A stretch of DNA of 64,000 nt from Vibrio maritimus (GCA_003263775.1 JYJJ01000084.1:117237-181236); one strand, 5' to 3'. Shown: positions 29,884 to 40,481, numbered from the stretch's first letter. Program-made: numbers and translations. The notes: generated from the sequence alone by a model not told the origin.

Positions 29884-31404
29884 CTAGAAGAAACCCAATG
29901 GGCTGGTTGAGTAGCTGACCAACAAGTTCTTGGTGTTTTGGTAGTGACCCAGTGCCAACTTATGCGTTTCACGACCGATGCCTGATTTCTTATAGCCACC
30001 AAACGCAGCATGTGCTGGATAGGCGTGATAGCAGTTCACCCACACTCGGCCTGCCTGAATTTCTCTACCCATACGATACGCCAAATTGCCGTTTCGTGTC
30101 CAAACTCCAGCACCCAAGCCGTAGTCTGTATCATTGGCAATCGCCAACGCTTCAGCCTCATCTTTAAATGTTGTAATCGCAATGACTGGCCCAAAAATCT
30201 CTTCTTGGAACACACGCATTTTGTTGTTACCGGCAAGCATGGTTGGCTGAATGTAATAACCTTGCTCTAAATCGCCCTCTTGCTTACTCATGTCTCCACC
30301 AATGATCACTTTCGCGCCCTCTTGACGACCAATCTCAAGGTAGCTCATGATCTTATCAAACTGCTCTTGTGAAGCTTGAGCACCTACTTGCGTGGTGACA
30401 TCTAGTGGGTTGCCTTGTTTGATGCCGCGAGAACGCTCTTCAAGCTTAGCAATGAACTTATCGTAGATAGACTCTTGCACTAACACGCGCGATGGACAGG
30501 TACATACCTCACCTTGGTTAAAGAACGCAAGCAAGGTACCTTCAATACACTTATCCAAGTAATCGTCGTCTTGATCGAAAATGTCTTCAAAATACACATT
30601 TGGAGATTTACCACCCAACTCGACTGTCGATGGAATCAAACTCTCTGCCGCACATTTCAAGATGTGGTGACCAATTTCAGTAGAACCAGTGAAGGCTAAT
30701 TTGTTGATACGATCACTCGTCGCCAAGGCCTGACCTGCTTCTGAGCCGTAACCGTTAACAATGTTCACCACACCTGGTGGTAGCAAGTGACCAATTTTCT
30801 CCATCAGCATCAAAATAGACGCTGGCGTTTGCTCTGCTGGTTTAAGAACCACACAGCAACCCGCAGCAAGTGCTGGTGCTAGTTTCCATGCGGCCATGAG
30901 CATAGGGAAGTTCCAAGGGATGATTTGCCCAACAACACCAACAGGTTCAGGGAAGTGATAGCTCGCCGTTGTAGCATCGATATCGGCCGCTGTGCCCTCT
31001 TGCGCTCGGATACAGCCGGCAAAGTAACGGAAATGATCCACCGCTAAAGGAAGATCCGCAGCTAACGTTTCACGAACGGGTTTGCCATTCTCCCAGGTTT
31101 CAGCGACAGCAAGTTCTTCAAGGTTTTGCTCAATAGTGTCGGCAATTTTAAGCATAATATTGGCGCGCTGTTCAACGCTGGTTTTGCCCCAAGCCTCTCT
31201 TGCTGCGTGTGCCGCATCCAGCGCTAAATTGATGTCTGCTTCACCTGAGCGAGGAACCTCACAAAACGGTTTGCCATTCACTGGTGACACGTTATCAAAA
31301 TACTGACCATTTACCGGCGCTACCCACTCACCTCCGATGTAGTTTTCGTAACGGCTTTTGTAACTGACGACGGCGTTTTCTGTTCCTGGTTGAGCGTAAA
31401 TCAT
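29884..31404 (-). CDS. NAD-dependent aldehyde dehydrogenase (ExaC/AldB type)
   Basis: Oxidises an aldehyde, probably acetaldehyde or another short alcohol-derived aldehyde, to the acid. The 506-residue cytosolic enzyme has the cofactor loop IIPWNFPMLMAAWKLAPALA, FTGSTEIG, the catalytic glutamate E262 in ELGGKSPN, and the nucleophile C301 in FNQGEVCTC, characteristic of the ExaC/AldB/AcoD group. It is divergent from a sigma-54 activator of the AcoR type and has a well-matched sigma-54 promoter, so the pair is very likely an aldehyde- or acetoin-responsive unit. Confidence 0.92.
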   Translation of the reverse strand: MIYAQPGTENAVVSYKSRYENYIGGEWVAPVNGQYFDNVSPVNGKPFCEVPRSGEADINLALDAAHAAREAWGKTSVEQRANIMLKIADTIEQNLEELAVAETWENGKPVRETLAADLPLAVDHFRYFAGCIRAQEGTAADIDATTASYHFPEPVGVVGQIIPWNFPMLMAAWKLAPALAAGCCVVLKPAEQTPASILMLMEKIGHLLPPGVVNIVNGYGSEAGQALATSDRINKLAFTGSTEIGHHILKCAAESLIPSTVELGGKSPNVYFEDIFDQDDDYLDKCIEGTLLAFFNQGEVCTCPSRVLVQESIYDKFIAKLEERSRGIKQGNPLDVTTQVGAQASQEQFDKIMSYLEIGRQEGAKVIIGGDMSKQEGDLEQGYYIQPTMLAGNNKMRVFQEEIFGPVIAITTFKDEAEALAIANDTDYGLGAGVWTRNGNLAYRMGREIQAGRVWVNCYHAYPAHAAFGGYKKSGIGRETHKLALGHYQNTKNLLVSYSTSPLGFF

Positions 31405-31492
31405 GTTTATTCCTTTTTTCTATTTTTCAGACTGTTGGCAGCACTTTCGCAACAAGAAAAACGAGCTGTTGCAAAAACGTACAGTGATAAAG

Positions 31493-31508
31493 GCAACATT
31501 TACGCCAA
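31493..31508 (-). promoter_or_regulatory. Sigma-54 promoter of the aldehyde dehydrogenase gene
   Basis: On the minus strand the sequence TTGGCGTAAATGTTGC has the required GG and GC doublets 12 bases apart and matches TGGC-N7-TTGC. It lies 89 bases before the dehydrogenase ATG and downstream of two repeats expected of an enhancer. Confidence 0.72.
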
Positions 31509-31606
31509 GCTAAACGCTTTAAATGTTATAATTATGTAAATTTATGATTAATATATTTTTATTGTACTGTCTTTAGGTGACACTCATTTGGGTCATCAAA
31601 TCCTCA

Positions 31607-31658
31607 CTGTTACAAGATGCCACAGTGTGTGACACCCCGCTGTTACAAGTTGGCACAG
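31607..31658. repeat. Two direct 19-bp repeats, probable enhancer of the sigma-54 activator
   Basis: CTGTTACAAGATGCCACAG (31607-31625) and CTGTTACAAGTTGGCACAG (31640-31658) differ at two positions and start 33 bases apart, about three helical turns. Each is itself an imperfect palindrome (CTGT...ACAG). They lie about 100 bases upstream of the sigma-54 promoter, the usual spacing for upstream activating sequences. Confidence 0.75.
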
Positions 31659-31750
31659 TCGCTATTGGTCACTGAAAAGCAAAGAACAACCGTAAGAGGA
31701 CTGTCAGTCTTATCGGTAGGGAAACTGGAAAACTCACATTCGGGAATGTT

Positions 31751-33539
31751 ATGTTAGTTACGCAGATACAAAACAACAAAACTTGGTTAAAAGACTCTTG
31801 GCGACGCAGCGTACAAGCAGGTTTAAGCAGCCGAAAGCAGCCCGATGACAGACGTATCGATGGCGAAGAAATCAAGTCACGCGCAGAGCAGCACCAGTCA
31901 CTCATCCAAGTAGTTGAGCAGCATGCCTACCCCTTGTTTTGTCAAATATTCTCCCGCACCGACAGCCGTCTGATCCTCGCCGATACCCAAGCGCCATTAT
32001 CAAAACTTGGGGACAAAAACGGTTTCGCGAAAAACTCACCGAAATTGCCCTTGACCAAGGAGTTGTTTGGGATGAAAAGCTCAAAGGCACCAATGCCATT
32101 GGTACAGCATTAATAGAAAAGCGCCCTATTTCAGTCATCGGCGGCGAACATTTCATTCGTGACCACCAATTTATCAGTTGTACCGCCAGCCCCATTTTCG
32201 CCCCTGACGGCAGGTTACTTGCCGTGCTCGATGTCACTAGTGAGTACCAAACTCACAACGATGCCACTCAAGTACTCATTCAATCTATGGTACAAAAGGT
32301 CGAGAGTGAGCTACTTAATCACATTCCAGACGCCGCTCTGCGCATTCGTATCGGTCATGATCGTTCTGTACTAGACAGCGGCTGGCAAGGTATTGTCGTC
32401 ACCGATAAAAATGGCCAGGTGCTGGCACAAAACGCCATCGCATCGAGCGTCCTTGCCAACCAAATCCAACCCGGAGATGCCATCGATAGTGTTATCGGTT
32501 CGCTGACTATGAACCAAATCAGTAAAACCGCGCAGTTTTACTATCAGGTTGAAGCGGTGCGCGGCAAAGCAAAGATTCCATTAAGCAGCACCGTGAACTC
32601 TCCGAACAAACCGCGTCCCTGCCCGCTTCACTTCGGAGACAGCAATATTGAGCAGCTATGGACACAAGCGGCCAAAGTCATGGACAAGCGAATTAGCCTA
32701 GTCATTGGTGGTGAAACTGGCTGCGGGAAAAATGAACTAGTCAAAGCACTGCATCAGCAAAGCGACTTGGCCGACAAGCCCTTATCTCTATCAATTGTGG
32801 TGCGCTTCCTAAAGATTTGATTGAGTCGGAGCTGTTTGGCTACGCCCCTGGAGCATTCACTGGAGCCAATAATAAAGGCTTTGAAGGTAGGTTCCGCCAA
32901 GCCAATGGCGGCATACTATTTCTGGATGAAATTGGTGATCTGCCATTATCTGCACAATCTCGTCTACTGCACGTTCTGCAAGATAAAGTGGTCTCTCCCG
33001 TGGGTTCTCCAAAAACCTACCCCGTTGATGTTTACGTGATTGCCGCCACACATGCTAACTTACAGCAGCAAGTCGCCAGCGGAGAATTTCGTGAAGATCT
33101 CTGGTATCGACTTGAAGGCTTAACCATTACCTTACCACCAGCAAGAGAGCGTGACGACCTAGAGGCGCTTATCTGCCAACTGTTTTATCGTGAAGCACCA
33201 AAGCAAACCCTTTCCCCTTCTCTTTTGGATGCCATGATCCACTATCAATGGCCTGGTAACATACGCGAGATTGTCTCTGCGTGTCGCCTGCTTGCTGCAC
33301 TCTGTGACGAAGCGATAATCACACCCGCCTCTATCCCCACTAGCCTCCATCAAAAATGGTTTGCGTTAAAAACAGCCGACGACACTAACAAACAAAACTT
33401 GCGCTCGACACTGGATCAAACGCTGATTGCAACCTTTAATAAAACCAAAGGTAACGTAAGCCAAACATCACGGTTACTTGGTATTAGCCGCAATACTATC
33501 TACCGAAAACTGAAAAAACTGGGCTATAACCAGCCGTAA
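31751..33539 (+). CDS. Sigma-54-dependent activator (AcoR-like), frameshifted
   Basis: Enhancer-binding protein that opens sigma-54 promoters. An N-terminal GAF-type sensor (GVVWDEKLKGTNAIGTAL, HFIRDHQFISCTASPIF) is followed by an AAA+ domain with Walker A GETGCGKNE, the sigma-54 contact loop GAFTGA, and LFLDEIGDLP. It ends in a Fis-type helix-turn-helix (VSQTSRLLGISRNTIYRKL). This is the AcoR layout without a receiver domain. Two breaks, near 31995 and 32795, are each consistent with one missing base. It is divergent from the aldehyde dehydrogenase that it probably controls. Confidence 0.88.
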
Positions 33540-33561
33540 TCGTATCAACAAATATCTTTTG

Positions 33562-33708
33562 TTAGACATAGGGGGTGATTTGTCCGTTAATGCGCACGAA
33601 TCCTGAGTACGCGCTCCACAACAAAAAGTACTCAAGATCCTGTTCGTGAGCATCATGGAAGATCATCACGGGGTTTGATTTTTCAGGTAAATGCTTCTTC
33701 TCAATCAT
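33562..33708 (-). CDS. Possible small protein, 48 residues
   Basis: Small minus-strand reading frame in the gap between the activator and speA. The translation starts MIEKKHLPEKSNPVMIFHD and continues EYFLLWSAYSGFVRINGQIT, with a protein-like mix of residues rather than noise. The ATG at 33708 has no good ribosome site; TTG codons lie just upstream, and a stop bounds the frame 10 codons before. I do not recognise the family. It could be a complete small protein or the end of a decayed gene. Confidence 0.35.
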   Translation of the reverse strand: MIEKKHLPEKSNPVMIFHDAHEQDLEYFLLWSAYSGFVRINGQITPYV

Positions 33709-33781
33709 CAAATCGAGCAACAATTCGAATCATATACCCTAAGCAAGTATAGAGATGAGCGACAGCCTGAACACATGATAA

Positions 33782-35704
33782 GTGAGACACGCTGTGACAA
33801 CGACTTCAAAGCTTGACCGCGTACGTGCGGATTACAACGTCCAATACTGGAGCCAGAATTTCTTCGGAATCAATGACGAAGGGGATGTCATTGTTTCTCC
33901 TCATAAAAATGGCCAGCACCAAGTACCACTAACCAAAATTGCTAAAGCTCTGGAAGATAAAGGGCTGACGCTACCGGCATTGGTACGCTTTCCACAAATC
34001 ATTCATCAACGCGTTCATGGTATCTGTGATGCTTTCAACCAAGCTATTCAAGATTACGGTTACCACAACCAGTACTTGTTGGTCTACCCAATCAAAGTAA
34101 ACCAACAAAAAGATGTGGTTGAGCAAATCCTAGAAAGCCAAGCGGAAGCGGAAACCAAACAGCTCGGTCTAGAAGCAGGTAGTAAACCAGAGTTGATGGC
34201 TGTCCTTGCAATGGCACAACGCGCCAGTTCTGTGATTGTTTGCAACGGCTACAAAGACCGTGAATATGTTCGCCTAGCGCTGATTGGTGAAAAGCTAGGG
34301 CACAAGGTGTTCATCGTTCTCGAGAAGCTCTCTGAACTTGATATCGTGCTAAAAGAAGCGGCAGCGCTTAACGTAAAACCACGCGTGGGTCTGCGTATTC
34401 GCCTCGCCTCTCAAGGTGCGGGCAAATGGCAATCTAGTGGTGGTGACAAATCTAAATTCGGTTTGTCTGCTTCTCAAGTATTGCAAGTTGTTGATCGCTT
34501 AAAAGCGCAAAACCAATTGGACATGCTGCAACTTGTGCATTTCCATTTGGGCTCACAGATGGCCAACATTCGCGATGTACGTAATGGGGTAAACGAGGCA
34601 GCTCGCTTCTACTGTGAACTTCGCAAGATGTCAGTGCCTATCTCCTATTTCGATGTAGGCGGTGGTCTAGCGGTCGATTATGACGGTACACGCAGTCAGT
34701 CGAGCAGTTCTATGAACTACGGACTTGCTGAGTACGCTCGTAACATCGTGAGTACAGTTGGCGACGTATGTGCGCTCTATGAAGAAACGGCACCGGTGAT
34801 TATTTCTGAGTCAGGTCGCTCACTAACTGCGCACCACGCGGTACTGATCACCAATGTGATTGGCACAGAAAGCTATAATGTTCAGTCTGTTGACGCTCCA
34901 GAAGAAGAGGCTCACCCTCTGCTTCAGAATATGTGGCAGAACTGGCAGAGCCTAAAAGGCGGCACTGACGCTCGCGCTGTCATCGAGATTTATAACGATA
35001 CACAAAGCGATCTCGCAGAAGCCCATACCTTGTTTGCATCGGGTGTGGTTGATTTGCATCAGCGTGCTTGGGTAGAACAGCTCAGCCTAAGTATTTACGG
35101 TGAATTGCATCGCCAAATGGACAACAAGAATCGCTTCCACAGACCGATTCTTGATGAGCTTAACGAGCGATTAGCAGACAAGTTCTTTGTGAACTTCTCT
35201 CTATTCCAGTCGATGCCAGACGCTTGGGGTATTGAACAGGTATTCCCAGTTTTACCGCTATCCGGTCTCGGTGGTGAAGAACAAACGCGCGCTATCATGC
35301 TGGATATTACCTGCGACTCTGATGGTACCGTTAAGCAATATGTTGATGGTCAAGGCATTGAATCTACCTTGCCAGTACCGGCATGGAATAAAGATGAACC
35401 CTACCTAATGGGCTTTTTCCTTGTTGGCGCGTACCAAGAGATCCTTGGTGACATGCACAACCTGTTTGGCGATACACACAGTGCCGTTGTTAACGTGACT
35501 GACGAAGGCGAGTTTGAGTTTACTGCCATCGACGTGGGTGACACTGTTGAAGACATGATGCGCTACGTTCATATTGACGTAGACGCGATTAAACAAAACT
35601 ACAAAGAGCTGGTAGAACGCCACATTGCGGCTGACGAACAAGCGCTTATTTTAGAAGAACTAGAGTGCGGCTTAACTGGCTACACCTATTTAGAGGATTT
35701 TTAA
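33782..35704 (+). CDS. speA: Biosynthetic arginine decarboxylase
   Basis: Converts arginine to agmatine for putrescine and spermidine synthesis, using PLP and Mg2+. The 640-residue enzyme begins LDRVRADYNVQYWSQNFFGI and holds the PLP lysine in YPIKVNQQKDVV. Further marks are GSKPELMAVLA, GLRIRLASQGAGKW and the phosphate-binding FDVGGGLAVDYDG. The start is GTG at 33782 or a second GTG at 33794, which has a slightly better ribosome site. It is followed after only 3 bases by speB, the next enzyme. Confidence 0.95.
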   Translation: MRHAVTTTSKLDRVRADYNVQYWSQNFFGINDEGDVIVSPHKNGQHQVPLTKIAKALEDKGLTLPALVRFPQIIHQRVHGICDAFNQAIQDYGYHNQYLLVYPIKVNQQKDVVEQILESQAEAETKQLGLEAGSKPELMAVLAMAQRASSVIVCNGYKDREYVRLALIGEKLGHKVFIVLEKLSELDIVLKEAAALNVKPRVGLRIRLASQGAGKWQSSGGDKSKFGLSASQVLQVVDRLKAQNQLDMLQLVHFHLGSQMANIRDVRNGVNEAARFYCELRKMSVPISYFDVGGGLAVDYDGTRSQSSSSMNYGLAEYARNIVSTVGDVCALYEETAPVIISESGRSLTAHHAVLITNVIGTESYNVQSVDAPEEEAHPLLQNMWQNWQSLKGGTDARAVIEIYNDTQSDLAEAHTLFASGVVDLHQRAWVEQLSLSIYGELHRQMDNKNRFHRPILDELNERLADKFFVNFSLFQSMPDAWGIEQVFPVLPLSGLGGEEQTRAIMLDITCDSDGTVKQYVDGQGIESTLPVPAWNKDEPYLMGFFLVGAYQEILGDMHNLFGDTHSAVVNVTDEGEFEFTAIDVGDTVEDMMRYVHIDVDAIKQNYKELVERHIAADEQALILEELECGLTGYTYLEDF

Positions 35705-36630
35705 ATGAATGATTTGTTTACTAAAACTGATTATTCACTGTATTCGAACGCAATGACATTCTTGCGTCGACCTTACGTGAAAAACCCAGTCTCTGCAGAT
35801 GCAGACGTGGTGGTTTTTGGTGTACCTCTAGACATGGCGACTTCTGGTCGCCTGGCGCTCGTATGGGGCCAGACGCGATTCGCCGCGCTTCGGTTAACCT
35901 AGCTTGGGAAGGCAAGAAATTCCCGTGGGATTTCAACGTATTCGACAAGACCAAAGTGATCGACTCTGGTGACTTGGTGTTCGATACCGGTGATGCTGAA
36001 GACTTTACCTACCGTTTGGAAGCAGCGACCAGCGAGATTCTAAAAAGCGGTAAAACCTTGCTCGCGTTGGGCGGTGATCACTTCATCACTCTGCCTATTT
36101 TGCGCGCTTACGCTAAACATCATGGCGAGATGGCATTGATTCACTTCGATGCTCACACTGACACGTACTCAAACGGCAGTAACTACGACCACGGCACCAT
36201 GTTCTACCATGCGCCAAAAGAAGGTTTGATTTCTGCCAAGCATTCCGTGCAAATTGGTATTCGTACTGAGTACGACTATGACGACCACGGCTTTAACGTG
36301 ATTAACGCCATGCAAGCGAACGATCAAAGCGCAGAAGAAATTGTGGCTCAGATCCGCAGCATTATTGGTGATAAGCCAGTGTATATCACCTTTGATATTG
36401 ACTGTTTAGACCCAGCGTTTGCTCCAGGCACAGGTACGCCGGTTTGTGGCGGTTTGAATTCAGACAAAGTCTTGAAAATCATTCGCGGCCTAGCTGGCAT
36501 CAATGTAGTCGGCATGGACGTGGTCGAAGTGTCACCTCCTTACGACCAAAGCGATCTAACGGCACTAGCCGGTGCGACAATTGCGCTTGAACTGCTTTAT
36601 GTTTGGGCGAGTAAAGAAGCCAAAGAGTAA
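35705..36630 (+). CDS. speB: Agmatinase, frameshifted
   Basis: Hydrolyses agmatine to putrescine and urea, completing the pathway started by speA. Manganese-binding motifs of the ureohydrolase fold are intact: GGDHFITLP, HFDAHTDTY and FDIDCLDPAFAPGTGTP. Loss of one C near 35855 splits the reading; restoring it gives GRPGARMGPDAIRRASVNL, exactly as in the family. The corrected length is about 308 residues. It overlaps the end of speA in the usual tight operon. Confidence 0.92.
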
Positions 36631-36640
36631 ACCGTGCATC

Positions 36641-36672
36641 AACAGCGAGGTCATCTAACCTCGCTGTTTTTT
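36641..36672 (+). terminator. Terminator of speAB
   Basis: AACAGCGAGG / CCTCGCTGTT stem with an 8-base loop, followed by TTTT. Confidence 0.88.
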
Positions 36673-36766
36673 ATGCCTTCGTATTTCGTGGCGCAAAATG
36701 ACAAATTCCTTTGATACACTTGTTTAAACTGCACCTCATCCAATCACTCCATGAGGCACAAACACG

Positions 36767-37000
36767 ATGCGTAACCTACTCCTAATTTTCGCGACACTTC
36801 TACTACCAGTATCAGCAAGCTATGCGGGCATCTCTATTAAAGGCGATAACCTTGAGCTCAGTGAGGACTGTATTAGCTATGAATCCGATCGTGTTCGCAT
36901 TGAGTCTGAAGAGTGTGACAACAAACACCACAAGAAAAAAGACAATCGCAGTGCTCATGGCAAAAAGAACCCTGGTAAAGGGCATAATAAGAAGAAGTAG
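36767..37000 (+). CDS. Small secreted basic protein
   Basis: A 77-residue protein with a signal peptide (MRNLLLIFATLLLPVSASYA) and a mature part of two halves. The first is acidic with two cysteines (DCISYESDRVRIESEEC), probably disulfide linked; the tail is rich in Lys, His, Asn and Gly (KHHKKKDN, GKKNPGKGHNKKK). I recognise no family. The tail could bind anions, nucleic acid or metal. It has its own hairpin terminator and no operon partner. Confidence 0.65.
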   Translation: MRNLLLIFATLLLPVSASYAGISIKGDNLELSEDCISYESDRVRIESEECDNKHHKKKDNRSAHGKKNPGKGHNKKK

Positions 37001-37013
37001 TGTCGAAATATAC

Positions 37014-37051
37014 AAAAGCGCCCCAGTGTACTAAATACACTGGGGCGCTTT
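37014..37051. terminator. Bidirectional terminator
   Basis: Perfect 15-bp stem AAGCGCCCCAGTGTA / TACACTGGGGCGCTT with a 5-base loop, serving the small secreted protein gene and the convergent DUF2058 gene. Confidence 0.88.
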
Positions 37052-37070
37052 GAGATATGCAGAAGTTGCG

Positions 37071-37589
37071 TTACCACATCAGATCGTCTGGCACCACATA
37101 TTGTGCATACGGGTCATCTTCTTCAACGACTTCTTCTTTCACATCGTTTTCGATAATGGTCTCTTGGTCACGCTCAGCGATCTTCTTCGCGACGATCGTT
37201 GGGATCACTGAGTAGCCCTCTTCTAAACGTGCAATAGACAATTGACCTTTACTTAGCTGGTCACGCGCTTCTTGAGTAACATAAATCGATTTGACCAAAG
37301 TACCGTCGGTGAAGTTGTACTTAATGTCACCGTTGCCATGTTCGATGGTGTTAAGAGTGATCAGTTGCTTCACCTGAGCTTTGATTTCTTTGCTCAGTTT
37401 TTCTTCATCACGCTGTTTGTTCAGTGCTTGATCGCGCTCTTTTTGTGCCGCTTTGTTCTCTTCAACGGCCGCTTTTGCTTCACGTGCTTGAACACGTGAC
37501 TTTTTCGAACCTTTCTTGGCTTTTTTCAGTTTCTTCTCGTTGACCAGACCTGCTTTTAGCATCTGCTCTTGAAGGCTTAGTTTCGACAT
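37071..37589 (-). CDS. DUF2058 family protein (YaiL-like)
   Basis: A 172-residue cytosolic protein beginning SKLSLQEQMLKAGLVNEKKL, with a strongly basic and then highly charged coiled region (KKAKKGSKKSRVQAREAKA) and a globular C-terminal part. This matches the DUF2058/YaiL family, sometimes called nucleoprotein or polynucleotide-associated. I start at the ATG at 37589; the frame is open further upstream but without the family pattern. Function not established. Confidence 0.82.
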   Translation of the reverse strand: MSKLSLQEQMLKAGLVNEKKLKKAKKGSKKSRVQAREAKAAVEENKAAQKERDQALNKQRDEEKLSKEIKAQVKQLITLNTIEHGNGDIKYNFTDGTLVKSIYVTQEARDQLSKGQLSIARLEEGYSVIPTIVAKKIAERDQETIIENDVKEEVVEEDDPYAQYVVPDDLMW

Positions 37590-37815
37590 GGAATGCAATC
37601 CTAGTTTGTTTTCACAATTGTTGGCATGATCCCAAGAAAGCCGGCCAAGAGCAAGCCCCAAGCGGGAGAATATCGGCGATTTAACTCTCAAATGCCCGCC
37701 TACAGACATCGACGAATGATGACTCAGAGATCACGCTTCGGAATGCTGGTTTTGAGAATGAGTTAGGTTTGAGCTATGTTGGCAAACACTCCCCATCTCA
37801 TTGATTTTACCGATT

Positions 37816-38591
37816 ATGCTGCTTGACCTATCACAGATTGCTTTACTGTTTATTGCTGGTGTCTTCGGCGGCGTACTTAATTCTGTGGCAGGTGGTGGCA
37901 GCTTTATTACCTTTCCGACGCTGCTGTTTGTCGGCATTCCCCCCATTGTCGCTAACGCGACTAACACGTTCGCCGCGTGTGCGGGTTATTTGAGTGGCAC
38001 CTATGCGTTTCGCCGAGAAGTGCTTAAAGACCGCGGCAATTTACTTAAAGTCGTACTACTCAGTATCGCTGGAGGCATTAGTGGCAGCTACCTACTGATC
38101 ATTGTGTCGGAGCAACAGTTTGTCAGCGCGATACCTTGGCTATTGCTTTTCGCCACCTTGTTGTTCATTTTTGGCGACCGTATTAATGCTCGGCTGCAAG
38201 CTGTGAGTAATCATCGTAACCTTGGTGGCTTAGTCGCGTTTGGATTAGCGCTGTTTTTGTTCCTAGTAGGTGTTTTTGGTGGCTTTTTCAACGCAGGACT
38301 TGGGGTGATTGGGCTGAGTTATCTTGCTGTAGCGGGCTATAAAGACATTAATTTGATGAACGGGCTCAAACTTCTTATCTCGACCTGCGCGTCAGCGATT
38401 GCATCGTACTGTTTGTTTTTAATGGGCTTATCGACTGGTCTTCAGGCATCGCAGTTATGCTCGGAACACTGACTGGCGGATACGTCGCGGCAAACCTTTC
38501 AAGACAACTGCCGCAAATCTATGTGCGACGCTTTGTCACGCTAAGCTCCATCGCCATTACCTGTTATTTCTTCTACGACACTTACTTATAA
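37816..38591 (+). CDS. TauE/SafE (TSUP) family membrane transporter, frameshifted
   Basis: Inner membrane anion transporter of the sulfite/sulfoacetate export family, about 258 residues. The family marks GGVLNSVAGGGSFITFPTLL and VGVFGGFFNAGLGVIG are present, each in one of the two internal repeats. A missing A near 38428 breaks the frame; restoring it gives GLIDWSSGIAVMLGTLTGGY and a stop at 38591. The ATG at 37816 is preferred to a TTG 15 bases upstream. Substrate unknown. Confidence 0.8.
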
Positions 38592-38739
38592 CGCACAACT
38601 ATCACCAAGACCTAGTTTATCAGGCTCTGACCAAGTGATAACAAAGCCATGACCCAACGGTTAAACAAGCATCAAGTGGATATGTTACTGATAGCACCTA
38701 CCCTTATTTGTATCCATGACAAACCGTTTAGAGGCTTTT

Positions 38740-40475
38740 ATGTCATTTCGTATCGCGTTGATCGCTACGCTTGTTTCATGCTCGGTAACGGCGCAGCCTG
38801 ATCCGTTTCCTACTGCACCAAACGACACTGGCAAATCCTTTATGGTCAGTGCTACCAACCCTTATGTGACCAGCACGGGCTACTCCATTCTCAAACAAGG
38901 CGGTAACGCGGTCGATGCGATGGTCGCTATGCAGTTAGTGATGTCAGTAGTAGAGCCTGATATGACGGGGATTGGCGGCGGCACCTTTGCTCTCTACTAC
39001 GACAACAAAGCTAAATCCTTTACCGCTTACGATGGTCGTGATGAAGCGCCTTCCAGCGCAACGCCAGATATGTTTTTGAATAATGATGGCAAAGCAATTA
39101 GCCGCAACGACATTTTGGGGCCGCGCTCCGTAGCGATTCCAGGTACGCTTAAGCTTCTTCAGCACACTCACGACAAGCACGGCAAACTGGATTGGAAACA
39201 GCTTGTACAGCCAGCTATCGATTACGCTGAAAACGGCTACTCGATGAACAGCTACACCTATGACATCGTAGTGCGTGAACAAACCAGACTTATCCATGAT
39301 CCTGAAATAAAAGCGCTCTACTGGGAAGGTGATACCATCCGCCCAACGGGCACTAATATGACCAACCCTAAAATGGCTGCGACACTTAAAGCCATTGCCA
39401 AGCAAGGTTCTGATTATCTATACCAAGGAGACCTTGCAAAGCACATTGTCGAAACGGTCAACGCTCGCCTCGAAAAAGACCAAGCGAAACTCTCTCTCAC
39501 TGACTTTGCTAACTATCGCGTCAAGACACGCGACATCGTTAAGTCAAGCTACCGCGGGAACGACATTGTTTCATTCGGGTACCCGCTTCTGGCGGCGTAT
39601 TGGTTTCCCAGTCTCTCGACATGCTAGAAAAATACGATATCGCTTCGATGCCAATCACCACAGCAGAGCCTTGGCGACTGATGGTTGAGGCGATGCGCCT
39701 TGCCAAAGCAGACCGCATTGCCTACGCCGGAGACCCAAGCTTTGTAGACACTCCGGTTGAAGCATTACTCGATGAAAACTACCTAGATGATCGCTTTGAC
39801 ATGATCCCAGACGAAGGCGCCGGCGATAGCAAGAGCATTAAGCCCGGATTACCTGAAGTAGCCACACCAGCAGCACACGAAGGGTTTGAAAGCCAAGATA
39901 CTGGACACATTTCTATTGTCGATAGCGAGGGTAATGCCATTGCTATGACCAGCACCGTTGGTACGGGTATGGGCTCTGGTGTTATGGTGGACGGCGTGCT
40001 GCTTAATGCTCAGATGGCTAACTTCTCGTCGATTCCAAGCCTAAAGGGTAAACCGGTACAGAACGCCATTGAAGCAGGCAAACGCCCTCGCTCCGCTATT
40101 ACTCCGTTGATGGTGTTCGACAAAGACGACAATCTGCGTCTTGTCGTAGGCAGCCCTGGCAGTTCGCAAATTCCAGGTTATGTGCTGAAAACCATTGTCG
40201 GTATTGTCGATTGGAACCTATCTGCTCAAGATGCGATTGATCTTCCGAACATCCAATACGGCACCAAAATTGACCGCACTAAGCCATACAACCCAACAGG
40301 CTTATTGGTCGAGAAGCGCACCTTCGCCGAATCTATGGTGCCTAGCTTTGCTGAAATGGGCTACAAGGTTCACGTTATTCCTGTGGTCAGCGGCCTGAAT
40401 GCCATTGAGATTAAAGATGGTTTGTTGCATGGTGCAACGGATCGCCGCAGGGCTTCGACCTCATTAGGCGATTGA
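38740..40475 (+). CDS. ggt: Gamma-glutamyltransferase, frameshifted
   Basis: Cleaves and transfers the gamma-glutamyl group of glutathione in the periplasm. An N-terminal Ntn-hydrolase large subunit (ATNPYVTSTGYSILKQGGN, then MTGIGGGTFALYYD) is followed by the processing site DTGHISIVD, whose threonine is the catalytic nucleophile after self-cleavage. The start at 38740 gives a short export signal with LVSC, which could be a lipobox. One base (probably C) is missing near 39585; restoring it gives PASGGVLVSQSLDMLEKY. A strong terminator follows. Confidence 0.92.
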
Positions 40476-40481
40476 TTTGAG

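Larger units (their letters stand above)
31405..31750. other. Divergent control region of the aldehyde dehydrogenase and its activator
   Basis: 346 bases between divergent genes. It contains, from the dehydrogenase side, a sigma-54 promoter at 31493-31508 and two near-identical 19-bp repeats at 31607-31625 and 31640-31658, each listed separately. The space of roughly 100 bases between promoter and repeats is rich in A and T, suited to DNA bending. Confidence 0.7.

Noticed and set aside
31434..31451. TGGCAGCACTTTCGCA, sigma-54-like on the plus strand
   Set aside because: Correct doublet spacing but it points away from the dehydrogenase and lies about 300 bases before the activator; the minus-strand site is a better match.
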